A DNA stretch of 64,000 nucleotides from Mucilaginibacter sp. (GCA_028287895.1 JAQBOV010000005.1:124001-188000); one strand, 5' to 3'. Shown: positions 30,213 through 40,332, counted from the first letter of the stretch. Notes: a model not told the origin generated them from the sequence alone. Numbers and translations are program-made.

Positions 30213-32615
30213 ATGAAAAAACTGCTACTGCTACTACCATTACTGCTGCTGTTACTCCAGGCTGCATCAGCCCAACAAAAAAGCATCTACCACAAAGGCT
30301 GGGTCGATTTTAATAAGAACGGCAAAATGGATGTGTTTGAGGATTCATCTCAACTCGTTGACAAGCGCATTGCCGACCTGCTGAGCCAGATGACTGTTGA
30401 GGAAAAAACCTGTCAGCTGGCTACTTTATACGGGTATAAAAGAGTCTTAAAAGAGGAAATGCCCGCAGAATCATGGAAGAACGAGGTTTGGAAAGATGGC
30501 ATCGCCAATATTGATGAGGAGTTGAATAACCTCACCTCGCATACTGATGCGGCATATACACAATACTCCTACCCTTACAGCAAGCATGCCGCAGCCATCA
30601 ATACCATACAAAAATGGTTTGTTGAGGAAACACGCATGGGTATCCCGGTTGATTTTACCAACGAGGGTATCCACGGGCTTAATCATGATCGTGCTACTTC
30701 ATTGCCCGCCCCGATCGGCATTGGCAGCACCTGGGATAAGAATTTAGTAAGACAGGCAGGGCAAACTGTAGGTCGTGAGGCAAAGGCTTTGGGTTATACC
30801 AATATTTACGCGCCGATACTCGATCCTGCCCGCGATCAGCGCTGGGGTCGCGTGGTGGAATGTTATGGCGAAAATCCCTTCCTGATAGCTGAGCTGGGCA
30901 AGCAAATGACCCTGGGCATACAGGAGCAAGGCGTGGCGTCAACGCTAAAACATTTTGCCGTGTACAGCGTACCCAAAGGCGGGCGTGATGGCGCTGCCCG
31001 CACCGACCCGCATGTGGCCCCGCGCGAAATGTACCAGATATACCTCTACCCTTTTCGCCGGGTGATTCAGGAAGCACATCCCATGGGCGTAATGAGCAGT
31101 TATAACGATTGGAATGGCCAACCCATTACCGGCAGTTATTATTTCCTGACTGAACTGCTTCGCCAGAAGTTCGGATTTACCGGTTATGTGGTTTCTGACA
31201 GTGAAGCCGTAGAATATTTATATTCCAAACATCATGTAGCCGCCGATATTAAAGAAGCCGTCCGCCAGGCTATTGAGGCCGGTTTGAACGTGCGGACGAA
31301 CTTCACTATGCCGCAAACCTACATTATGCCCTTACGCGCTTTGGTAAGCGAGGGCAAAGTATCCATGAAAACCCTCGACTCCCGCGTGGCGGATGTATTA
31401 AGAGTGAAATTTAAACTTGGCCTGTTTGATGATCCTTATGTAAAAGACCCGAAGGCCGCTGATAAAATTGTCCATACCGCACAGGCCCAGGCTATGGGTC
31501 TGCAAATGAACCGTGAGTCGATGGTGCTGTTGAAGAATGCCAATAAGCTACTGCCATTAAATAAAAGTTCAATCAAAAAAATATTGGTAACCGGTCCGCT
31601 GGCTGCTGAGACCAATTATGCGATCAGCCGCTACGGTCCATCGCATAACCCCGTTACCAGCGTATTAGATGGAATAACAGCGTATATGGGCAACAGCGCC
31701 AGGGTAAGTTACGCTAAAGGCTGCAATATCATCGACGCCACCTGGCCCGAAAGTGAGATCATTGAAACATCCCTCACGCTGCAGGAACAGGCAAGCATTG
31801 ATTCGGCAGTAACACAGGCTAAACAGTCTGACGTTGTCATAGCCGTTGTGGGCGAGGATGTGGACCGTGTGGGCGAAAGCTTATCGCGCACGGACCTTAA
31901 TCTTCCCGGCCGCCAGTTAAAGCTTATACAGGCTTTGCAAGCTACCGGTAAGCCCGTCGTGATGGTGATGATCAACGGGCAGCCGCTAACCGTTAATTGG
32001 GAAAACAAATACGTACCCGCTATATTGGAAGCCTGGTTTCCCGGCCCCGAAAGCGGAAAAGTAATAGCTGAGACTCTATTTGGTGATAACAATCCGGGCG
32101 GAAAACTATCTATCACCTTCCCAAAAACCACCGGGCAAATAGAATTTAACTTCCCTTTTAAACCGGGTTCGCAAGCTGGGCAGGGCGGAGCCAACAGCTG
32201 GGGCAAAACCAGCGTGAACGGTGCGCTTTACCCATTTGGCTATGGCCTAAGTTATACCACTTTTGATTTCAGCAACCTGCAGGTATCACCCGAAAAAGAG
32301 CACCAGCAGGGCGATATAAAAGTTACGGTGGATGTAACCAATACCGGTCAATGCAAAGGAGATGAAGTAGTGCAGTTATACCTCAAGCAGGAGATCAGCA
32401 GCGTTACCACCTACGAATATGACCTTCGCGGATTTGAACGCGTGGGCCTAAACCCCGGCCAGAAGAAAACCGTGGAATTTACCCTTCACCCGGACGACCT
32501 GGCCATACTGGATAAAAACATGAACTGGACTGTTGAGCCCGGTAAATTCCAGGTGATGATCGGTAATTCATCCGAGGACATCAAGCTGATCAAAGAGTTT
32601 GAGGTGGAGAAGTAG
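30213..32615 (+). CDS. Glycoside hydrolase family 3 beta-glycosidase with fibronectin III-like C-terminus
   Basis: MKKLLLLLPLL signal peptide, GYVVSDSEAVEYL nucleophile region, C-terminal Fn3-like DEVVQLYLKQE. ORF track start is 30123. Confidence 0.94.
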   Translation: MKKLLLLLPLLLLLLQAASAQQKSIYHKGWVDFNKNGKMDVFEDSSQLVDKRIADLLSQMTVEEKTCQLATLYGYKRVLKEEMPAESWKNEVWKDGIANIDEELNNLTSHTDAAYTQYSYPYSKHAAAINTIQKWFVEETRMGIPVDFTNEGIHGLNHDRATSLPAPIGIGSTWDKNLVRQAGQTVGREAKALGYTNIYAPILDPARDQRWGRVVECYGENPFLIAELGKQMTLGIQEQGVASTLKHFAVYSVPKGGRDGAARTDPHVAPREMYQIYLYPFRRVIQEAHPMGVMSSYNDWNGQPITGSYYFLTELLRQKFGFTGYVVSDSEAVEYLYSKHHVAADIKEAVRQAIEAGLNVRTNFTMPQTYIMPLRALVSEGKVSMKTLDSRVADVLRVKFKLGLFDDPYVKDPKAADKIVHTAQAQAMGLQMNRESMVLLKNANKLLPLNKSSIKKILVTGPLAAETNYAISRYGPSHNPVTSVLDGITAYMGNSARVSYAKGCNIIDATWPESEIIETSLTLQEQASIDSAVTQAKQSDVVIAVVGEDVDRVGESLSRTDLNLPGRQLKLIQALQATGKPVVMVMINGQPLTVNWENKYVPAILEAWFPGPESGKVIAETLFGDNNPGGKLSITFPKTTGQIEFNFPFKPGSQAGQGGANSWGKTSVNGALYPFGYGLSYTTFDFSNLQVSPEKEHQQGDIKVTVDVTNTGQCKGDEVVQLYLKQEISSVTTYEYDLRGFERVGLNPGQKKTVEFTLHPDDLAILDKNMNWTVEPGKFQVMIGNSSEDIKLIKEFEVEK

Positions 32616-32775
32616 CCAGATGTGCAGATGTGTCTGCTATGGAACATCGCTTCTAAATTTATTAAAATAGAAGTACCTGGTAATTGGCGAACGAGTGATC
32701 AACCTAATCATCATATTTGTAAAGCATGAAAACAAAAATACCACTTATCTAACTTCACATTATAAATCGAACAAA

Positions 32776-33162
32776 ATGAACAAGATAGGCATTTTAGGCT
32801 CGGGTGTAGTAGCTACCACGCTGGCCGGTGGTTTTATTAAAAATGGTTACCAGGTTTGCCTGGGAACAGGGCACACTGAAAAATTAAGTGACTGGAAAGC
32901 AAAGCAGGGCGATGAGGCTTCGGTCGGCTCATTCGCTGATGCGGCCCGTTTTGGCCAGATGCTGGTCTTATCTGTTAAAGGGGATGCCGCGTTAAAGGTT
33001 TTGGAAACTGCGGGAAAAAATCTTGAGAACAAAACCGTCATCGATACCACCAATCCCATTGAAGCCGCACCACCTGTTAATGGTGTATTAAAATTCTTTA
33101 CCACGACAAATGCCTCGACGGACATGCCTTTAAATTACTGCAAAAGCAGTATTGAACCTTAA
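32776..33162 (+). pseudogene. Truncated NAD(P)-binding (F420-dependent-reductase-like) protein fused out of frame to an AraC-like C-terminal fragment
   Basis: MNKIGILGSGVVATTLAGGFIKNGYQV Rossmann start; homology stops at ...LKFFTTTNASTDM; an alternative frame then reads LNSYLKNHYTGWQLNRLAGYFNITYFYKYFKKFFPVRL*. Confidence 0.7.
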
Positions 33163-33297
33163 CAGCTATCTGAAAAATCATTACACGGGCTGGCAATTAA
33201 ATCGTCTTGCAGGTTATTTTAATATTACCTACTTTTATAAATATTTTAAGAAGTTTTTCCCCGTGCGTTTATAAACCTTAAGAACCTGATTTATTGA

Positions 33298-34509
33298 ATG
33301 GAAATTAAACCAAAGACTGTAAAAAGCGTCCAGTTAAAAAGTATGATCGTTAAGCAGCTTTATTTTGATAAGGCGCTTTCATGTGCTGAGCTGAGCGAGC
33401 TTTTTGAGAAAAGTATTCCTTCAATAACAAAAGCGGTTAATGAACTGATGAGCGAAGGCTTTGTAGTAGAACAGGGTTATGCGCCTTCCAGTGGCGGCCG
33501 GCGCCCGCTGCTGTATTCCATTAAACCTGATGCCATGTATATATTGGCGGTGGCTATGGATCAGCTTTCTACACGCATTCAATTACTTGACCTTTCTAAC
33601 CGTCCGGTAGCTGGCTCATTAACGCTTGAATTGAAATTGCTGAACAATAATGAAGCGCTTGGCATACTGATCAAGAACATCAACAGCTATATCGCTAAGG
33701 CAAATGTACCTAAAGAGAAAATCGCCGGCATAGGTATGGGCATGCCCGGCTTTGTAAATGTGGTGCAGGGCATCAATTATACTTACCTGAACGCAGGGGG
33801 CAAAAGCCTTACTCAATATCTGAGGGAACAAACGGGCCTGCCGGTGTATATTGATAACGACTCAAGCCTTATCGCCCTGGCCGAGCAAAAGTTTGGCATT
33901 GCCAAGGCACAGCAAAACGTGATGGTAATTAACCTGGGCTGGGGTATTGGATTGGGGATGATCGTTAATGGCGACATATTCAGGGGGCATAATGGCTTTG
34001 CCGGTGAGTTGAGCCATATCCCGTTATCAGATGATGATACCCTTTGTAACTGCGGAAAGCGCGGCTGCCTTGAAACGGTGGCTTCCATGCTGGTAGTGGT
34101 TCAAAAAGGTATTGAAGGTATTAAATGCGGCAGGGTGACCAGCTTAAAGAATACGGATAGCAGCCCTTCCAAAGCTTTGGCGGATGCCATATTGGATGCC
34201 GCTGATAACGGCGACCAGTTCGCCATCGACCTGCTATCAGACGCAGCATATAAGATAGGCAAGGCATTGGCTATCCTTATTCATATTATGAACCCCCAAA
34301 CTATTGTACTGAGCGGCCGTGGGGCGCGAGCGGGCAAAATACTGATGGCACCAATACAACAGGCCCTGCACAAATATTGCATACCACGCCTGGCAGAAAG
34401 CACCCAATTGCTGATATCAAACCTTGGTTTTGACGCCGAACTGATAGGCGCCGCCGTGCTGATGATGGAAAACTTCGATAAAGAAGTAAAAACGAGGGCC
34501 AAGGTGTAA
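33298..34509 (+). CDS. ROK family transcriptional regulator/sugar kinase
   Basis: N-terminal HTH; ROK zinc motif CNCGKRGCLETVAS; NLGWGIGLGMIVNG. Confidence 0.94.
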   Translation: MEIKPKTVKSVQLKSMIVKQLYFDKALSCAELSELFEKSIPSITKAVNELMSEGFVVEQGYAPSSGGRRPLLYSIKPDAMYILAVAMDQLSTRIQLLDLSNRPVAGSLTLELKLLNNNEALGILIKNINSYIAKANVPKEKIAGIGMGMPGFVNVVQGINYTYLNAGGKSLTQYLREQTGLPVYIDNDSSLIALAEQKFGIAKAQQNVMVINLGWGIGLGMIVNGDIFRGHNGFAGELSHIPLSDDDTLCNCGKRGCLETVASMLVVVQKGIEGIKCGRVTSLKNTDSSPSKALADAILDAADNGDQFAIDLLSDAAYKIGKALAILIHIMNPQTIVLSGRGARAGKILMAPIQQALHKYCIPRLAESTQLLISNLGFDAELIGAAVLMMENFDKEVKTRAKV

Positions 34510-34723
34510 ACTACTATTTATGAACCGAATGCAAACCGGGTTTTCACTTTGGCATATTAATCTTTATATTTAAGCTGGTTATTGTCCTTATATTATTCTA
34601 AAGTGCAGAACAACTTCATGTGATAGCTGTTAGTGCTTTGATCGTTGGCTTTATGGGCGGATTATTGTTTGAACGGGTGTGGAACCGGCTCGAAATAGAC
34701 GAACACAAAATTGATCAGTTACC

Positions 34724-35383
34724 ATGCATATCCTCATCTTAGGCGCATCAGGGAGAACAGGCAGAAGATTGCTGAACGAAGCTTTAAACCGGGGATATCG
34801 CGTAAGTGTCCTGGTGGGCCATAAAAGCAGTTTAAAAGCCTATGACCGGCAGACAATCGATGTGCATGAAGGTACCCCGTTAAATAAATTCACGCTTGCT
34901 AATGCGATGAATGGCTGCCAAGCGATATTGAGCACTTTAAATATTTCACGCATATCCTATTCTCCCTGGGCTAAACTACGTACGTCAAAAGATTTTTTAT
35001 CCTCATCGATGGAAATAATCCTGGAATTAGCCCAGGAGAAGCGCATCGGCCGTATAATAATTACAACCGCCTGGGGTGTTGCCGAAACAAAAAAAGATAT
35101 ACCCTTTTGGTTCAGATGGCTCATCAATAAAAGCAATCTCCGCTACTCCTACCGTGATCATGAGCGGCAGGAAGAATTACTGAGACAGTCTGGCATAAAC
35201 TGGACAGTAGTGCGCCCGGCAGGACAGATCGATTCGGAAAAAGAAAAACAGGTGCAGATAACGCTAAATAATTCCCCTAAACCTTCGTTAAGGGTCAGCA
35301 GGAAAAATGTAGCCCTTTTTATGCTGGACGTCCTGGAAAACAATCTTTACAGAAGGGAATGTCCTGTTATATCGGAAAAGTAA
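34724..35383 (+). CDS. NAD(P)H-binding SDR-type protein
   Basis: HILILGASGRTGRRLLNEALNRGYRVSVLV. Confidence 0.9.
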   Translation: MHILILGASGRTGRRLLNEALNRGYRVSVLVGHKSSLKAYDRQTIDVHEGTPLNKFTLANAMNGCQAILSTLNISRISYSPWAKLRTSKDFLSSSMEIILELAQEKRIGRIIITTAWGVAETKKDIPFWFRWLINKSNLRYSYRDHERQEELLRQSGINWTVVRPAGQIDSEKEKQVQITLNNSPKPSLRVSRKNVALFMLDVLENNLYRRECPVISEK

Positions 35384-35516
35384 CGCTATCCTCAGCCCGG
35401 TGTCCCTGCAGCAAACGACCCGATCCCGTCTATACAAGGGGGGTTGGCAAACCGACTGTTGTAAGTCCGGGATTGCTTGGGCAGATCGCCTATCCATAAC
35501 AAGTTGTTTTTACCAC

Positions 35517-35540
35517 ATGGGCGTCTGAGGCCCATTTTTA
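35517..35540. terminator. Terminator hairpin
   Basis: ATGGGC gtctgag GCCCAT followed by TTTTT. Confidence 0.6.
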
Positions 35541-35558
35541 ATTTAAGCCGGCGAGTCT

Positions 35559-36212
35559 CTATAACAACTCCGCCAGTTCACTAAGCCCGCTAATGGTTGC
35601 GATCTGCCCTTGCTCAACCTTGCCAAAACCATAATCAGCAAATATAAAAGGTACGCCGGCTTTTGTTGCCGAAGTATAATCGCCCATGGTATCACCTATA
35701 TAAACGGGCGCCTGCAATTGATGATCGTTCACAATATCTTTGATATTTTCAGCCTTAGGCCGACCTTTAGTACCATAGCATTGATGGCCCAAAAAGTAGC
35801 CGGCCACAGCGCAATGGCTCAAAAACGTTTCGATATAGCCACTCTGGCAATTGCTAACAATATAAAGCTTGTATTTACCGGCAAGAGATTTAATGGTATC
35901 ATCAAGGCCCGCGTACAGGTCACCGCCTTTGGCACTGAGGGTATCGATCTCACTTTGGGCACAAATCGCTTTAAAATAATTCCGTTTTTCTACATCCAGG
36001 TCAGGCAGTAATACTTCGAATATCACATCATAGGCCATGCCTGTTATCGACTTTACACGCTCCACCGTAATAGCCTCAGTAACATAATCTACCTGCTTGC
36101 GGGCCGCTTCCCAGGCAAGAGCCACGTTACCTGTTGAATCCCACAGCGTACCATCAAGGTCAAAAATAATACTGTCAAATTTATTTTTTAATGAGTTGCT
36201 CTCTGTTTGCAT
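35559..36212 (-). CDS. HAD family hydrolase, paralog of 4167..4799
   Basis: DLDGTLWDSTGN, VSNCQSGYIETFL, YIGDTMGDY; colinear with the other HAD protein. Confidence 0.9.
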   Translation of the reverse strand: MQTESNSLKNKFDSIIFDLDGTLWDSTGNVALAWEAARKQVDYVTEAITVERVKSITGMAYDVIFEVLLPDLDVEKRNYFKAICAQSEIDTLSAKGGDLYAGLDDTIKSLAGKYKLYIVSNCQSGYIETFLSHCAVAGYFLGHQCYGTKGRPKAENIKDIVNDHQLQAPVYIGDTMGDYTSATKAGVPFIFADYGFGKVEQGQIATISGLSELAELL

Positions 36213-36351
36213 GGCCGCAAAAATAGCAGATTTATTTTTGCCTGAACGTCGATTGTTCTTTTCAGCCTCAAAATTTTATGACTATAAGTATTTTAACTGT
36301 TGTTCGTTTATATTTAAACACATTATATTTAAACACGCAAACAGCAATCCA

Positions 36352-36864
36352 ATGAAAACTATAAAATATCTCATCGCTATCATCCTTTTTGCAGCAGTAA
36401 GTAAGGTACAGGCAGGTCCCTTAGATGTAAATGCAGCGATAAACCAGGTTTTAAAAAACTACCTGGGCATTAAGAATGCCCTGGCTACGGATAATACCAA
36501 AGGCGCAAATGATGAGGCTAAAGAATTCACTGCTGCACTTAAAGAAGTACCTGTAGCCCGGATGAATGCCAAACAAAAAGCAGAATGGGCTAAATACGCT
36601 GAAAAACTGCGTTACGATGGCCAGCACATCGGCGAATCAACTGCTATTGTGCATCAGCGTGAACATTTCGGCAGCCTGTCGGCCAATATGTATGCAGTTT
36701 TAAAGGCATTCCATTCAAACGACCTGGTGGTTTACCGGCAATACTGCCCGATGGAAAAGAAATCATGGATCAGCGAATCGGCAATCATCAAAAACCCGTA
36801 TTTGGGCAAAAAGATGCTGGATTGCGGCGTTACAAAAGAAACGCTCAAAGCATCGGCTAAATAA
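36352..36864 (+). CDS. DUF3347-like secreted protein
   Basis: Signal peptide MKTIKYLIAIILFAAVSKVQA; CPM...WISESAIIKNPYLGKKMLDCG. ORF track start 36097 is too long. Confidence 0.75.
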   Translation: MKTIKYLIAIILFAAVSKVQAGPLDVNAAINQVLKNYLGIKNALATDNTKGANDEAKEFTAALKEVPVARMNAKQKAEWAKYAEKLRYDGQHIGESTAIVHQREHFGSLSANMYAVLKAFHSNDLVVYRQYCPMEKKSWISESAIIKNPYLGKKMLDCGVTKETLKASAK

Positions 36865-36890
36865 ATAATTATCGCGAACAATCTCGGCTT

Positions 36891-37640
36891 TTATACCAAA
36901 ACCTTATTTACTGGCGATAAGCTTTTCCATTGCCTCAGATATTGCCTTCCTATGGGTATTTCGATTTTGCCAATTTCGACATCATAATTGGTAAAAGCAG
37001 TAATTCTGTTAACGGCGACAATAAAAGACCTATGGACCCTAACAAATAAATTATTCGGCAACTTGGCTGCCAAAGCTGTCAAAGAGTACTTAACCAGCAA
37101 AGGTGCACTAAGATGTCTGTAAATCTTAATGTAATCTTTAGCGCTTTCTATGTAAACAATTTCATCTAAAAAAACCTTAGCTGTTTTTCTGTTTGCTTTA
37201 AGATATATGCATTCGCGTTTCTCTGGCATATTCGGTCCTGTTTCCGGAGGCATGCCGATACTGATCACCTTATTTACCGCTTTTAAAAAACGATCTAAGC
37301 TTATTGGCTTTAGCAAATAATCAACTGCATTTAATTCAAAAGCCTCGGCGGCAAATTCCTTATAAGCGGTTATAAAAATTACTTTGGGAGGGTAAGGCAA
37401 AGTCCTCAGAAAACTAATTCCCGATAAATCAGGCATTTGTATATCCAGAAAGAGCAAATCTATTCTTTCTGTTTTCATAATTTCCATCGACTGAAAAGCG
37501 GTGCTACACACATCGACAACCTCAAGCTGCTCCACCATGTCGGTCCATTTTTTAATTATCATTAAAACAATTGGATCATCATCTATTATTAAGCATCTCC
37601 ACCTCATATTTCGCAAGTTTATCTGATTTCCATATTGCAT
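36891..37640 (-). CDS. LytTR family response regulator
   Basis: Receiver LLFLDIQMPDLSG; LytTR IVYIESAKDYIKIY ... FVRVHRSFIVAVNRI. Confidence 0.94.
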   Translation of the reverse strand: MQYGNQINLRNMRWRCLIIDDDPIVLMIIKKWTDMVEQLEVVDVCSTAFQSMEIMKTERIDLLFLDIQMPDLSGISFLRTLPYPPKVIFITAYKEFAAEAFELNAVDYLLKPISLDRFLKAVNKVISIGMPPETGPNMPEKRECIYLKANRKTAKVFLDEIVYIESAKDYIKIYRHLSAPLLVKYSLTALAAKLPNNLFVRVHRSFIVAVNRITAFTNYDVEIGKIEIPIGRQYLRQWKSLSPVNKVLV

Positions 37641-37850
37641 ATTTAGACAAGGAATAGATAACTCAAATAGTTTTTATACTACGACAAAAACTTAAAATAG
37701 GCTCTGCAAAGGTTTTCTCATTAATATTTCCCGGATTGATGCGTTCTGTCTGACTGGTATCTTTATTTGATATAAAAATAAAAAGACTTTCTCAATTAAA
37801 TAAACATAATTGTATCAATTATTCATATGACTAGGTTAACTGTTCAATTG

Positions 37851-38058
37851 TTACAAAATGCAATACATTTAGACAAACGAGCGAAAAAGTGCACCAACGA
37901 CTTAGTCCGGCCAATGAGCTGCCCGACCCGGTCAATCGTGTACTCTATCGACATAACCTTGTCGTATAAATCCAAGCGGCCTATATATATACACACTATA
38001 ACTTAGCCCCTTAAGGGCTCTTTATATTTGCCTTGGGGTTAATTTAAAACGAAGCATC
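37851..38058 (+). repeat. Upstream non-coding repeat, copy A
   Basis: Shares long stretches with 39299..39513 (e.g. GACCCGGTCAAT, CATAACCTTGTCGTATAAATCCAA, TTAGCCCCTTAA, TTTATATTTGC). Confidence 0.85.
38023..38030 (+). promoter_or_regulatory. Bacteroidota -7 type promoter element TATATTTG
   Basis: Matches TAnnTTTG; same element is present in copy B at 39473-39480. Confidence 0.55.
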
Positions 38059-38547
38059 ATGAAAAAGTTGATTATTCCCTTCCTGTTAAGTGGACTGATA
38101 TTCACTGCAGGGACCAAAAGTGCATCTGCTCAAGTTCAGCTCAAAGAGGTTATTATTTCCGGCGCATCGGGTAAAACGGTAATAACACAAAAGGTTTCAG
38201 ATTCATTTAACGAGTTATTTAAAGGCGCTGTTGCACCAGAATGGGTTCAGGCTAATAAAAACTTTATTGTAAATTTTATTCTGGATAACCAGAAAAACAA
38301 AGCTGAGTTTACAAGTGGCGGCCGATTAGTGTATCTTATCGTTTATGGAAAAGAAAAGGAGATGCCTGCCGATCTGCGAACTATTGTGAAAAGTGCCTAT
38401 TTCGATTATGGAATCAACTCTACCATCAAAATAAAATTTCAAGGAAGAATTTTCTGGATTATTAATCTTGAAGATGCCAATAACTTCGTAGTGTTAAGAG
38501 TTGAAGATGGCGATATGGATGTGATAAAGAAAATTAAAAAAGTTTGA
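38059..38547 (+). CDS. Small secreted protein, tandem paralog 1 (PepSY-like/BLIP-like fold suspected)
   Basis: Signal peptide MKKLIIPFLLSGLIFTAGTKSASAQ; mature domain shared with next two genes. Confidence 0.85.
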   Translation: MKKLIIPFLLSGLIFTAGTKSASAQVQLKEVIISGASGKTVITQKVSDSFNELFKGAVAPEWVQANKNFIVNFILDNQKNKAEFTSGGRLVYLIVYGKEKEMPADLRTIVKSAYFDYGINSTIKIKFQGRIFWIINLEDANNFVVLRVEDGDMDVIKKIKKV

Positions 38548-38768
38548 GGGTATCGTATCAATCGTTTCAAATACAGTTGTACGTCTTATAAAATGAATAT
38601 AACGCTGCGGTTATAGAACGATCAAAAAATAAAATATTCCTTGTTGAAACAAAAGCCCGAAGGCGGCGGGCACATTTATGCTGTTGATTTCCCATTTGCA
38701 TATTTGGCCTTTACGTAAATAAATATAGATATAGAACAAGAAGCTTTTTTCTTTAACAATTAAAAATC

Positions 38769-39257
38769 ATGAAAAAGTTAATCATTGCCTTGCTTCTGTG
38801 CGGATTGATATTCACAGCAGGAACAAAAATTGCCTCAGCTCAGGTCCAATTGAAAGAGGTTACCGTTTCGAGTGCGCCGAATAAAACCGTAGTCTCACAA
38901 AAGGTTTCAGATTCATTTGACCAGTTATTTAAAGGCGCTGTAGCACCTAAATGGTTTCAGTATGATAAAAATTATATTGTAGATTTTATTATGGATGACC
39001 AGAAAAACAAAGCGGCGTTTACAAAAAACGGCCGGTTAGTGTATCATATGATTTTTGGAAACGAAAAGCAGATGCCTGCTGATATAAGAGCTATCGTGAA
39101 AAGTAAATACTTCGATTACGCAATTAGCTCTACGCTTAAAGTGAGTATTGATGAAAAAAGCGCCTGGATTATTAATATTGAAGATCCCGAGCAATTTTTT
39201 GTGCTAAGAGTAGTAGACGGCGTTATGGATGTTTTAGACAGAGTTAAAAAATCGTGA
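38769..39257 (+). CDS. Small secreted protein, tandem paralog 2
   Basis: MKKLIIALLLCGLIFTAGTKIASAQVQLKEVTV...; same length (162 aa). Confidence 0.85.
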   Translation: MKKLIIALLLCGLIFTAGTKIASAQVQLKEVTVSSAPNKTVVSQKVSDSFDQLFKGAVAPKWFQYDKNYIVDFIMDDQKNKAAFTKNGRLVYHMIFGNEKQMPADIRAIVKSKYFDYAISSTLKVSIDEKSAWIINIEDPEQFFVLRVVDGVMDVLDRVKKS

Positions 39258-39298
39258 GGCGATAAATCATTTTTATGACTATTTAACTAATTAATCAT

Positions 39299-39513
39299 TA
39301 CAAAAAAATGCATTAATTTAGATCAACAGGCCAAAAAATTGCACCAACAACGTACTCCGACGAATGAGCGACCTGACCCGGTCAATAGCGTATTTCATCT
39401 GCATAACCTTGTCGTATAAATCCAAACGCCCTATTTATATACACGCTATAATTTAGCCCCTTAAAGGCCCTTTATATTTGCGTTTTATATCAATTAATTT
39501 AAAACGAAGCATT
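39299..39513 (+). repeat. Upstream non-coding repeat, copy B
   Basis: See copy A 37851..38058. Confidence 0.85.
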
Positions 39514-40002
39514 ATGAAAAAGTTGATTATTCCCTTTCTGTTAAGTGCACTAATATTAACAGCAGGGACCAAAATTGCGTCAGCTCAAGTTCAGTTGAAA
39601 GAGGTTACCGTTTCAGGTGCGCCGACTAGAGCGGTAGTCTCAAAACAGGTTTCAGATTCATTTACCAGTTTATTTAAAGGGGCTGAAGCACCTAAATGGT
39701 TTCAGGCTGATAAAAACTATGTGGTAGATTTTATCCTAAATAGCCAGGTGAACAAAGCGGAATTTACGAGAAAAGGCCGCTTAGTGTATCATATGGTTTT
39801 TGGAAACGAAAAGCAGATGCCTGTCGATATAAGAACTATTGTGAAAAGTAAATATTTCGATTTTACGATTAACTCTACGCTTAAAGTGAATATTGACGAA
39901 ACAAGCGCCTGGATTATTAATATTGAAGATGCCAGCCAATTCCATGTTTTACGGGTAGTGGATGGCGTTATGGATGTTTTGGATACAATTAAAAAAACAT
40001 GA
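39514..40002 (+). CDS. Small secreted protein, tandem paralog 3
   Basis: Start placed at 39514 (MKKLIIPFLLSALILTAGTKIASAQ) by homology to paralogs; the ORF track extends upstream to 39478. Confidence 0.85.
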   Translation: MKKLIIPFLLSALILTAGTKIASAQVQLKEVTVSGAPTRAVVSKQVSDSFTSLFKGAEAPKWFQADKNYVVDFILNSQVNKAEFTRKGRLVYHMVFGNEKQMPVDIRTIVKSKYFDFTINSTLKVNIDETSAWIINIEDASQFHVLRVVDGVMDVLDTIKKT

Positions 40003-40081
40003 GGTCAGAAATTTATTTTATTTATATCCGTTTGCTCAGCGTGCAACAGCCGCAGTGCTTTTATTATAGTTAGTTAATGGA

Positions 40082-40119
40082 AAAGCCTCCTGGTCACCCG
40101 GGAGGCTTTAATTTTTATT
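40082..40119. terminator. Bidirectional terminator
   Basis: AAAGCCTCC tggtcacccg GGAGGCTTT, then AATTTTT. Confidence 0.65.
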
Positions 40120-40131
40120 ATTCAGCAAATC

Positions 40132-40332
40132 TTACGAGCATTTAGCACCGCAAGTTTTCATGTCCGGACAAGAATTCGCATCCTTACAAGTTCCGCTTTT
40201 GGATGCCTTTAAACATCTGCCCTGGCATTCCTTTTTTGTTTGTTCAGTATCGATTTTAGCAGCAGGGCCATTTGCATATACGGTTGCGCCGGCCAATAAT
40301 ATGGCCACTACGCCTAAGCTTATTGTTTTCAT
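40132..40332 (-). CDS. Small Cys-rich secreted protein
   Basis: Signal peptide then CQGRCLKASKSGTCKDANSCPDMKTCGAKC: seven Cys in about 33 residues. Confidence 0.65.
   Translation of the reverse strand: MKTISLGVVAILLAGATVYANGPAAKIDTEQTKKECQGRCLKASKSGTCKDANSCPDMKTCGAKCS

Noticed and set aside
30694-31077. 127-aa minus-strand ORF inside the GH3 gene
   Set aside because: Antisense shadow of a strongly supported glycoside hydrolase.
37851-39513. Possible CRISPR or tandem-repeat array around the secreted paralogs
   Set aside because: The repeats are two long degenerate copies upstream of genes, not short direct repeats with uniform spacers.
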